Shown: piece after piece, positions 24,101 through 36,100 of the stretch | Position numbering within the stretch: the first letter of the stretch is position 1 | Layout: each line of letters starts with the position of its first letter | Program-made: the position numbers and the translations under genes | Assembly (NCBI GenBank): GCA_964036275.1 | Contig: OZ038436.1 | Coordinates: 2,008,214 to 2,072,213, forward strand | Source: Litoditis marina | Lineage: Eukaryota; Nematoda; Chromadorea; Rhabditida; Rhabditidae | Direction: 5' to 3' | Length of the DNA: 64,000 bases | Notes under the pieces: model-generated | What the model saw: the letters and a program-made list of their open reading frames with translations, nothing else | The model's database searches: none | What the model was told of the DNA's origin: nothing

Positions 24101-27100
24101 GACAACTTTATGAGTGTACGGTAAGAAAAAAGGCACTCAACTTTAATGAATCTATTATAGTTAATAAGACTCTGTCAACCACTGGCTCTGTCAACCAACT
24201 CTCTGGCTCTGTCAACCAACCGGGTATAGCACCTATGCTTTGTTGTGAAATTCTAGGAAATGTTCACAACTGTCAATGACTCATACCGATCACATGAGTG
24301 TTGGCTCTTCTTTTTGACCAATTATTATCGAATATCGAATTATCATAAAAAAACGAGGTGAGAAGTATGTGAGAGGTGAGAAGTACACAAGACCAACTAA
24401 CCTTTGTCACATCATTAATTCTCTGCGCTCACAAGACTGGGAAATGATGATGCTGCAAAACTTCACCAACTGAGGGCGCCCATTTCTGTAAAAACAATAA
24501 TCAGAACACAAATACACAAAAAAGAATGGAAAAAGACACGCGCATACACCAATAAGGTGCAACTATTTGACCGAAAGTCCGTTTTCAGATTAAAACACGT
24601 GCAATCAATGTATTTGCATCAAAAATAGGAATTCCTCCGTTTTCGGGTGACAAGGAACCCTCCTGATTTTTTCTGACTGTTCGGACAAATTTACGGATCC
24701 AAACAACACTCGAGTCAATTGAAATCATAAATTAACTCCTTTTATTTGCGATTTTGAAATTATATAAATCAGGAATCCAAGAAACAAAATATTGCATGAC
24801 AGGCTAGGTTCAAATTACTGTTCAATCAGAGCAAGATGATGCTACTGTTTTTTCTCATCACAAACAGGTCCCATCACATACATTTGAGAAAATTTCGAAA
24901 AATAAGAATCGTATCGTACGGCTTTTTCGACATCAAATCTCCCCGTTACCCACATTCAGAACCGTCTAATAGTTAATTTCCCTTCGATTTCATTCCATGG
25001 GAACAAAATGTGGAAAACAAAACAGATATTCTGAAAAGTTAGGCATATTCAAACTGAAATCACTAACCTTGTGGGCTTGTGGCTAACCCGCTAATCGTAG
25101 TGCAGGAGAGACACTTCACGCATAGCCGATATACGTGGCCCGGTGACCTGCAATATGAGTTCAAAGTGAGCAGACGTTTACAATTTTTGGATGACTCTCT
25201 AAATTCCGGGTGACAGAACGAAAAATGATCTCAATATATATTTTTTAGGTGAATTTAGGTGATCAAAATCATATTTTTCTGTTCAAAATCCAGATAATCG
25301 CCCAATTTCGACGAATTTTTGGGTTATTATCTGAATATTTGCAGAGAGCACAACGATAGGAATCAAAAGTAAATCAACAGTTATATATAATTCTTAGTAC
25401 ACTTATTCATTAATTTCACTTATTCTCTCTTTCTACTAGTTTATTGGTACTGCTGATTCAATTCCCCCCTCCCCTCAGAACATCAGAATCCAAAAAGGCC
25501 AGGCATAAGCATAAGGCCATTCAAACTGAATTTCAATACATTTTGCTGGAAGAACCAAAAGCTCGGCCACTGCAACCGAGCCTTTTTGGACAGTTCACTC
25601 AGTACCTGCTTCTAGCAGACGATTTTATAGTAGATACCCACCTCATTAACATGAACTTCGGATATTGACGCTTGAAGCCGTCCCTCATAGCAGCGATTCA
25701 TATATTTATCGTCTTCTCTGCTGAACTCAAGTAGCAAGTAATTGTCCCTGAAATTTGCCAACAATCACCACAGCACCTTTAGAGACTGAACTTGATTGAA
25801 ATAAACTAATGAGGACGTGTTGTTTTTATAAAAAAATCAAAGACAAAAAAGTGTTCGATGTGTCGTTCAATCGTCGTACGTATGGCGGCTTTTTTCAGTA
25901 AATTCTGCTCTGCGCATAACAAGTTGACTACACAAAAATATTCATTTCAAAATAACTCAACCTACATAATCATGTGTGGTTTTCAAGAAGTAAATTTCAA
26001 AACTACGTGAAAATCGCAAAATGCAGCCAAAAGCAAGCAGAGAAAACGAACACAAGTGCACACTCTTTCCAAAGTACAGAACAAGCGACACACTACACTA
26101 CAATATAACAAATATACTTCAGTTAGACTTAAAAAGACAACAAAAATACAAAAAATATAATGAAAACGATTAAAATTCATGAAAAAGTGGGGGCCCAACG
26201 ACTGTGAGATTTGTCTTCTGCTGTGCGCCGCTTAGACAGCTACTCTCAAATGGAGCAGCTACTGCTACAAAAACCGGAAAATACTTATATACTCAAGTAT
26301 AACTGTTCATTACAAACATACAAAAGTCGTAAAATATTTTTTCAAACCTGTAAACTAGAATCTACAAGTCACAGCTGTAAAAGAGAGAACAACTGTTGAA
26401 TAATATGCCAAGTGTTATAGCACCTAGAGTAACAAGTGAGGACCAAAACTGCAAATCATTGTGTACAAAACCAGAATCTCTATAGTTGACTACGTTGAGT
26501 TAACATCTGTGATTTGTATATTATAGTTTACAGGTTTGAAAAAATATTTTACGACTTTTGTATGTTTGTAATGAACAGTTATACTTGAGTATATAAGTAT
26601 TTTCCGGTTTTTGTAGCAGTAGCTGCTCCATTTGAGAGTAGCTGTCTAAGCGGCGCACAGCAGAAGACAAATCTCACAGTCGTTGGGCCCCCACTTTTTC
26701 ATGAATTTTTCTCTTTTTGTACACATGCCGTAGGTATGTGGTTTGATCTGTACGGTGCAGATAAAATTGTTTTCTTAATGAATGACTTGTCAAGTATTAC
26801 CATCATTCGAAAAAAATATGACGTCAACATTGCAGTTCTGGAAACTTACTTTATCTGCCCTTCAGATTCCCAGAATACGTCATGTTTGAATGAAGTTTCA
26901 TCGTGAATTGACCATTTTTAAGAAACTTTCAGCATTCGAAAACATATTTCACGTCAATTTTTTCAAAAGTTGACGTCATCTGGTCTTCTGAATTCCAGAA
27001 TAAGTCATATTTAGATAAAGTTTCATCGTTAATATACCATTGTTGAGATATTTTCAGCATTTGAAATAATATGTGACGTCAACTTTGCACTTTTCAAAAA

Positions 27101-30100
27101 TGACGTCATCTGGTCTCCAGAATCCCAGAATACGTCACTCTTAGATTGAGTTTCACCGTTAATTGACCCTTCCTAAGATATAAACATCATTTGAAAATAT
27201 ATGTGACATCAACTTTGCACTTTTCGAGCTCCAGAATCCTCGATGACGTCATCAGTAGAAGACTTACATCTGAATCAATGTCAGTTCATGTCGTGGTATC
27301 ATACTCCAAATTTTACTTGAATTGGTTAGGACTGAGCTGAGTTATAACGCAATTTGATTTACCGCGACAGAGAGGGCGAGAGAGTGCACGAAATGAAGAG
27401 ACGCAGAGACATTTTCAAAAACCTATAACTTAATGAAAAATTATTTTTTTCGAAAAAAAGTTTGCGCCCCCAAGGTTTGAGTGGGATATCTATCGTGTCC
27501 CAAATTTTCAGTCAAATCGGTTCACACATAAAAATTTCCCAGGAGTGCGCACAAACACAGACAGACAGACAGACAGATACACGGCGGAAGTTGGCGGTCT
27601 GCATGAAGCGCATAACGTCATAACTCGGCTCAAACTTAATCAATTTCGTTCACATTTTGAATATAGTTTGTAAATGTGCCATAAAAAATCAGCAAATCAT
27701 AAAAAGTTTTGATTTGCACAATTGGACCTTTTTGAGAGTGAACTAAAAAAATGAAAGCGCCACGGCGTTTCGCGGCTGCAATGAAAATGGGAAACCGCAA
27801 CGCGTCTCAATCGCGTAGCGGCTCAAGATTAGCCGTATAGCGGGATAGTCTGCATTCTACTTCACAGGCAAAAGCGATAGTTAAAGAGGCATCAACTAGA
27901 TTGAATCATACTCTATAGAAGAACGATTTTATTGAAAACCGAAAGATTGAGATTTACTTCTCCATTAACAACAACAGAACCGAACATAACAAGAGGAAAG
28001 ATAATGCAGTTAAACAATAAAAACAACCAACAATAACCTAATCCCACCAACAGTTACATACAAAACTAGCAGAATTCCTTAACAACAATCTAATTAAGCG
28101 AAAAACAACTATTCGTCCTCTAGGCCGGATTCCAGATCATCGGTATCGTACCAATCATCAGTATGGCGCATCTGCATTTGGACGGAATCTTCTTCGGGGT
28201 CATCGGGTCCGTCGAAGCTGAAATGCGGTACTACTGAATAAAATCAATGTTTGGCATTTATCAAATATCAAACACCTTACACCTATTCGCGGAAATACAA
28301 GAAAATGTAACATATGACGTGAACGTTGAATAAATAGTGAGAGTTCGGAAAAGGGTGAAGTTATTTCAATAATGCGGAACACTACTCACAGTTCACTCGT
28401 CACCGGGGCGAATAATTCCGTGTAGTGTTGCAGCTGGACAGGATCTATATGAATCTTCACATCATCAACCAGAACCGCCCCTTCCCGACGGAGCTCCCTG
28501 AAAGTAGGGTAATTAGTGATAAAAATAACTACTACTATACCCTCGAGAATGTATCAGTGTTCAGTGAGAGAATAGCCAGAACAAATGTTCTTTTAGGGTA
28601 TTTTCGAACTGTTAAATATCAATGAATTGGAAGCACAGCAGGCTCACCTCTGCTTGTCGACATAAGAGCGGAGTGCACGGAAGATGCTCTTATAGCGGCG
28701 AACATTGAGGTCGGCCTGTCGTTGACTTTCTCTCGAGTCATTGTCCGCCATATCCGCTTTCTTTCGCATACGTTCAGCCTTCACGTCAGCCGCACTAAAA
28801 AATTGATTAATAAAGTTCAAGTTTAATAAAGTAAAGTGGCCGTAGTTCGCGAAAGATTGACCAGGAGTATGTCGAAACTCAAAAAATTGAGAAACAGCCA
28901 CGAAATCAAAACTGTACAGTAGAAAGTATTCACGAATGAAACTAACCGCGCCCTCTCTTCAGTGGCTGCGTTGATGGCTGTCAGGTTGAGAGTGACAGCT
29001 GCTTTCTCCCGCTGAACTCGGTCCATCTCGTCTTTTTGGAGAGCGATCTGTTGGACGAGCTGCCTGGAAAACCGCGATTGTTGCTATACAAATAAAAAAC
29101 AACAAGAAAACGAAGCACGACACTGATACGATCAAGGAAACATTACATTTATCCATCAAACGCTCTCAAATTCATGCTCTTGCATAAAAATCACAGTAAA
29201 GCCGGGGGATTGACGAGAAAAAAACTCGTTTTACAAGTTAATTCAAGTACGCTTGAGGACTGGCGAAGTGAGAATAACAAAACAACTCACTCCTTCTCCG
29301 CTCGAGCATCGGTCAGTTCCTTTTCAAGGGCCTCCACATTATTCTCCATTTTGATGACGTCAGATTCGTACAGCCTTGAAAAAAATGTACATGATTTTTA
29401 CACTGCCAAGGTCTCTTATGAAATTTTTATGGAAAACTAATTTTTATGGAAAATAGGGGTCGCGAAATGAAAAACAGCGAATTTAATACTAAACTAGTGA
29501 AAATTGAACCGAAAATTGATGAAAATCGCAGTTTTGAACAATTTCGGGTGTTCGCGACGTATAACTTCTGATTACGAATGAGTGAATGAATGAACAAGGT
29601 AAAACGGACGAGATATAGTGAGGTGGAGAGAAATGACGCGACAAAACTAACTTTTTGGCTTCAGAATAGATTTCGTCTTTGTCAATTGAAGGAGCCTGGT
29701 TCTCTGCGAGAACTGCACATCTGCCAGCAAGAGTATCATTTCGGATGGAGATGCGTCTGAAAAAATTGATTGCGTAAAGGGAAATAGGCCTGAACAAATG
29801 TAGCTTGCGTAAAGGCAATCAAACAGTCAAACAGTCAAACGTTTCAAAAACGAATAGTGTCAAAACTACCTAACTTATAAAAACGTACCGGATGATAGCG
29901 TCCGCTTTCGATCGAACGGCAGTGAGTTTGCCTTCCAACTTGGAAATACGTTCCAACGCAGCTTCTTTCAGCGTTTTCTCTTCTCGAGAAGAGGACTTGT
30001 ATATGCTGAAATGTACAAAAATGATATGAGACTTTTCATGAAGATTCTGAGAATGTGCTCCAGCCGCCAGAGCCAGACAAAGATGATATGTCTGGCTATG

Positions 30101-33100
30101 GGATATGAGCTATGGAGGCCAGATGTAAAGGAGGCTCCTCGGCCGAATCGCAAATATAATGAAATGGCACAAATCGAATTAAATTGAATGTATTCCAATG
30201 TTACCTTTTGTTTTTTGCCAGTTTCTCCAGGGACAGCTGCGTGGTTGACAATTGCTGATCACGTCGAAGAATGACATCTTTATTAGATCTGAAACTGCTA
30301 GATAACAATTCTTGCACATAAACGCGAATAATGAGGAGTCTAACTTCCATACATTACCATTACTACTTGATGTCCGAATGTCCATGAGTGTCACAAACCT
30401 GATTATCTCCTTGAGCGCAGCCAGTTCCTCGTCCTTTGCATTACCATCCGCCTGGCACATTTGAAGCGCCTTTTTCACTTCGCCACACTCCAGCTTGGCA
30501 GCCCTGAAAAACATAGTTTGAGCATGACTCTCGAACAAAGGCTCATAAATGCGAGGATTTTCATGAATTCACCTAATTTATTAGTGAGTTTTCTGATTTT
30601 GACAAAATAGGAACCATTTTTCAATATTGAATTACACGGACACCAAGCCTATCAATCGTACACACAACATAAATAAATATGTTTCTCACTCATATGCATC
30701 TTCGATGGCTTTCTTAGCCACTTCCAGCTCTTCGCTCTTCACGTCGGACTCCACACGGCGAGATCTTTCGATTTCAACTGTCTCTTGCGCGTCCAATAGA
30801 TGACTGAAAAACACGTTAAACAAAAACACGTTAATAAAACAAGCAATTTCACGTGGTCGGGACTCCTTAAAACGAGTGTGCAACAAGAAAACAGAGTAAC
30901 TTAGCGAAATTTTTGGAAAACACTTTCACATAATAAAACAAGCAATGTCACGTGGTTGAAAAAAGAGAAACTTACTCATAGAGCTGGTTTGGAGGCAGGT
31001 TGGTACGGTTTTCACCAAATTGACGATTTCTGCTGCCAGTAGCCATCTGGTGACGGCTGTTGTTTCCTGGGCCGAACTGATAACGTTGAGTATTGCCAGG
31101 TGCTGCGTGGTAACGGTTGTTGCTGTTGGCTGACTGGATATTGCGGTTGCCTGGAGCCATCTGGAAACATGAATTCAAATAATTTCTTGAGTGTCGAACA
31201 CGTAGTTTTGGAAACAGAACGCGTCAGCTACAGACATGTACCGCCTCAAAGGACTCCGGATGGCACAGTATCGCGCGTTCAGTCGGTTCAACAAAGCATG
31301 CAAACTCTCAATGGCCTGCTCGCTCATCAAGCCCCACGTTTTAAAGCGCTGGATGAAAGGCAGTACGTGGAACACAAGGCAATGCAACTTTGGTGTAACT
31401 GAGAGAGACGGGTTTGCCAGGCGGAGCTCTGAAATCATCGCAGCTATCAGTGAAGGAAACCTGGAAATTTCGTCCTCTGTCAGAAACTTTGCCTTTGCGA
31501 AAGATTGAACTTCGCACAAAACTTTCATGTAGCCAGCAAAATGAGTTTTTCGGTCTGAGTCACTGAAAACAGACCACAAAGTATCAACATTTTCTGATTG
31601 CAACAACTTTCGAGTTTGATTTCCGTTGAACTTTTGGAAGTAGGCAGCGGCATCGCCGCCACATTTCTTGAATGTTTCATGAAGATTCAGCGAATGTGCT
31701 CCTAACCCTCCGTTCACCGCAGCATCTTTGGCTTCGACCTCTTTAACTAAATCAACCTCTTTCGAAGTAATGTTCTGAAAGCTAGTGACTAAACCAGAGA
31801 GTTCCTGCTCAATTTGAGCCAACCGCTTAGGAAGGTCCAAACCTTCGCAGTCCATACAAATATAATCATCGGATATCGCTCTCTCGACGCTTTCAGATGA
31901 GACAAGGCCAGCACATTCGTAATGTACGTACTTGGAGCAAAGAACGCATTGAATCCACATGACATTTTTCAAAACACGCAACCTTTTATCTCTCAAAACG
32001 CATATGTCAGCAGCACAGACCGACTCCGAAACAGATTTCGCAGAGCAGTTTGGCAGAGTGCAAGTTTGAATAGCAACATAGGCGTCACGAACTAAAGTGG
32101 CAACTTTAACACCATGCTCCAGTGATGTTTTTTTTGCGCGCAACTCTTTCAATTTCTTTTTCAATGCGTTTACATGCGATTTTTGCTCCTGCTTGGTCAA
32201 AATCTGTCCTGAGAAATCAGCATCCAGTCTAGTTGCCTCAGTCCTTAAACCATCAAATGCGAAATCTGCGCATCCCATTAGAACGTGCAAAGAAGGCGGA
32301 ATAATGTGATCTACATCAATACATGTGAAAACAGGATAACAATTTTCGCGCACTCCATTCGTGCCGCCTGGTGCATCAGCCTTATAGGAACTAAGGGTTC
32401 GAGACGGCTGGACCCGACTACAATCCAACTCTGAAATTTTAGGGCATCGCGATGCAGGACAAAACAAACAGCTTTGAGTAGTGGACTGGCCCATATGACC
32501 CATGCACGAATACAGAAAACTCATGTCACCCGATAAGAACCACTCAATCTCGAGATCTACATCAGCCCCGTCCTGCTCGATTTGAACCGTTTTCAAAGAA
32601 TTTATTTCAGCTATGACATTTTTCAAACAAACGGATAGATAATCGCGCTTATCATCAGCAGCATACGCGCCGCACAGGAGCAGACTATTCCTAGAATTAG
32701 CGTTATCGACATTTCCGATTTGGAGGCACAAACGGGTGTCTGGGCCTCCTTTATCAGCAATCACTGTGATCCAAAGTTTGTCATTGTATTCAGCGCCCAA
32801 TTTCAGCTTCCCAGAATCGGACAAGTTTTGTAGCCTACTTTTCAGCATGCCTTCCAAATCTGTCAGTTCGAGAGTATTAACGGGTATCTTGTTTCCTTTT
32901 ATTGTTACTTCGCTCACAAAACTTTTGTACCACTCTTTCTTACTCATTAAAGCAGACTGTTTTTGAACGTTGCGCACGGAAGCTAAAATTGGCTGACCAC
33001 AAATCTTCTCAAGTACACGCCGCATCTTTGTGTAGCGACCCCAGCTAATTTCGTACTGACGCATAAACGCAAACGATTCTATGGGCGATAACGAGGCAGA

Positions 33101-36100
33101 GTTCTTTTTTTCTGCATCTCCATACCAGGAAGAAAACCGCTTCACAAAATCAGAGATGGTTGATTCATCGCTCGACAAACACACTTTCTCAATCAAAGGA
33201 ATAAGAGCTTCATAGCGGGATGTTTTCGAGCGGGTATCCGCTAATTCACTGAATGATTTGACAAAACTAGTATTAATCAAACTTCTTTGCTCGAAATTTC
33301 TGTTGCGAGCACGACTTTCACGCTTCTTATGTTTAGAAAGATCAGCTCGCAGAGAATTTACAGTGAGCCCAAGCTTAGCTTTCTGCGTGCACAACAGAAA
33401 TATCTTCTTTTCGAGAGCTTTCCCAGATTTGTTCAAATTATTGAATTTTTCATGAAGTTCCGCAAACGCTGAATGAGCAGTCGAAAGCGCTAAGTGTGAC
33501 TCCGCAACCTTCATACGGCTACACTCAATCTCTCTCTCAGCAATTTCGACTTCTCTCTGAAGTTGGGCAACCAAAAGTGTGGCTCGGGATTCTGCTTGCT
33601 TGGAATAGGATAAACTAGCAATCAACGCATCTTTCTCTCGCACAGCTACTTCTAACCCACGATTCAAAGAAATTAAATGCAAGATTTCACCGGCTTGGAT
33701 TTCACACTTATGTGTCACGGCTGCTAACTTGACATGCGCATTTACAGCTGCAAATGACGGTGATTGAATGTCAGCAACATGTTCAGGTGAAAAAACCGCA
33801 TTCTTATTCTGCAGCAAATTTGTGTCAACTGACTCAGCTCCGCGGGATACAATGTGAACTGGATAACGCGGCCTCCCATAGTGGACATTTGAACGCGCCG
33901 CTGGTACAGTAGCGTATATGCGCCGCACTTTTTCAGTGACAACAGCAGCTTTTTCACGGTCAGGCAGCACTCTCTCACGAACCTCTCTCTCAAGGGCAGC
34001 TCGCCAGCCTATGTTCGGGTTCATATTATTCTGGAATAATGAAAAAATTTAAATAACTAGAGCATTTACAAAGATTTACTTAGAGAGAGGCTGACAAACT
34101 GCAATGCTAATAGCGCGATGCGCTTGAGTAGTGATCCTAACATTAGCTTACCAAACACAAAATAAAATGCAGTCAATGTGTCAGTTTAAATAGAAACAGC
34201 GCTTAACTGGAGCAATTACAAAGATTTACTTAGAGAGAGGCTGACAAACGGCAATGCAATAGCGCGATGCGCTTGAGTAGTGATCCTAAGATTAGCTTAC
34301 CAAACACAAAATAAAATGCAGTCAATGTGTCAGTTTAAATAGAAACAGCGCTTAACTGGAGCAATTCCAAAGATTTACTTAGAGAGAGGCTGACAAACTG
34401 CAATGCAATAGCGCGATGCGCTTGAGTAGTGATCCTAACATTAGCTTACCAAACACAAAATAAAATGCAGTCAATGTGTCAGTTTAAATAGAAACAGCGC
34501 TTAACTGGAGCAATTACAAAGATTTACTTAGAGAGAGGCTGACAAACGGCAATGCAATAGCGCGTCGCGCTATTAGCCTAGTCCTACATATTAACTGAAC
34601 AGAAACAAGTTGAATTTTAATTGAATGTAATAGTCGAGAAAGAATCAAGGCACTACTAGAGCAATTACGGACGGAAACGTAGCCAGCTGCACTGCTAATC
34701 TACTGCGTCGCGCTTAAGTATTAGGCATACACATTACCATGAAAATACACGGTACATAATTACAATAAAAAAATCACCTTCTCTCTTGTTGATAGTTGGA
34801 TTGGGAAGTAGTAGTGCTTCGTTTGTTCGTTCGATATTTCCACAAGTGTCGTCTTCGGATAAATCGAAGCCTGTAAGAGATACATATCATCCACGCTGAA
34901 TTAAATTGCACTCAAGAGAAGAAGAATGGGCAGAATGTGAAAAAGTGTCAAGACAATAGCGCGTCGCGCTTGAGTAGTGATCCTAACATTCGCTTACCAA
35001 AAACAAAATAAAATGCAGTCATGTGTCAGTTTAAATAGAAACAGCGCTTAACTGGAGCAATTACAAAGATTTACTTAGAGAGAGGCTGACAAACTGCAAT
35101 GCAATAGCGCGTCGCGCTATTAGCCTAGTCCTACATATTAACTGAACAGAAACAAGTTGAATTTTAATTGAATGTAATAGTCGAGAAAGAATCAAGGCAC
35201 TACTAGAGCAATTACGGACGGAAACGTAGCCAGCTGCACTGCTAATCTACTGCGTCGCGCTTAAGTATTAGGCATACACATTACCATGAAAATACACGGT
35301 ACATAATTACAATAAAAAAATCACCTTCTCTCTTGTTGATAGTTGGATTGGGAAGTAGTAGTGCTTCGTTTGTTCGTTCGATATTTCCACAAGTGTCGTC
35401 TTCGGATAAATCGAAGCCTGTAAGAGATACATATCATCCACGCTGAATTAAATTGCACTCAAGAGAAGAAGAATGGGCAGAATGTGAAAAAGTGTCAAGA
35501 CAATTCTCATATCAGCCTCCTAGCAGAGTTATATGTTTTATTCAGAATAAACAGTAAGAGTAAATTAAATAGATAGAAAAGAATAATGGAAGTCGGAATT
35601 TAAAATTTCATTCACTCTAAATAGAAGATTTATCTGTTGGAATAACAGAAATCAGGCAATTACAGTGTTTAGTTCAAGTCAACACATACAGCAAAAATTG
35701 TTATTAATATAGTATAAATTATAATTATCAACAGTATAGTAATAATCTTAGATAAGATCATAAGAAGGAGAAAGGAGAGAAGAAAAATTTTCAGGTTTAG
35801 GATCAAATTCGACTTTTCCCGCAAACCGCGCCGCACCGGTAGGTGCGGGCGCGGTTTACATGCGTATCTAACCCAGAACTGTATTCTGAAAGGCGGGACA
35901 ATTGCCAGGCGGCGCTCTCGCCCGATCAGCCCGTTTCGAAACGCCGTGGCGCGCATTAGCCGGACCAAAGACAAATCTCGCACAGCGCTTCGCGCTGCGC
36001 GCGATATCGGCAAATGAAGACTACGACGTATAGTTAATTACGTTCAAGCTGTAAACCGCGGGCGTGATGACCGCATCGGTCGTTGGATTTAAATCAGGGC

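Larger units (their letters stand above)
34406..35503. repeat. 547-bp tandem duplication with a duplicated exon-like segment
   Basis: About 34406-34957 is followed directly by a near-identical copy, 34958-35503 (offset 547 bp; the junction is AAGACAAT|AGCGCG). The duplication overlaps the 149-bp array. Each copy contains one 93-bp minus-strand segment with splice-like borders (listed separately). Confidence 0.85.

Noticed and set aside
25444..25668. 74-codon plus-strand frame after a CCTCAG acceptor-like site
   Set aside because: It overlaps a better minus-strand exon candidate (25642-25747), lacks a donor, and shows no motif.
31100..31508. Plus-strand frames of 90-100 codons over the transposase C-terminus
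   Set aside because: They are antisense shadows of the intact minus-strand coding sequence.
35669..36013. 114-codon minus-strand frame upstream of the transposase
   Set aside because: It is composed of the GC-rich repeat and a low-complexity Leu/Ile run. No splice chain links it to the transposase.
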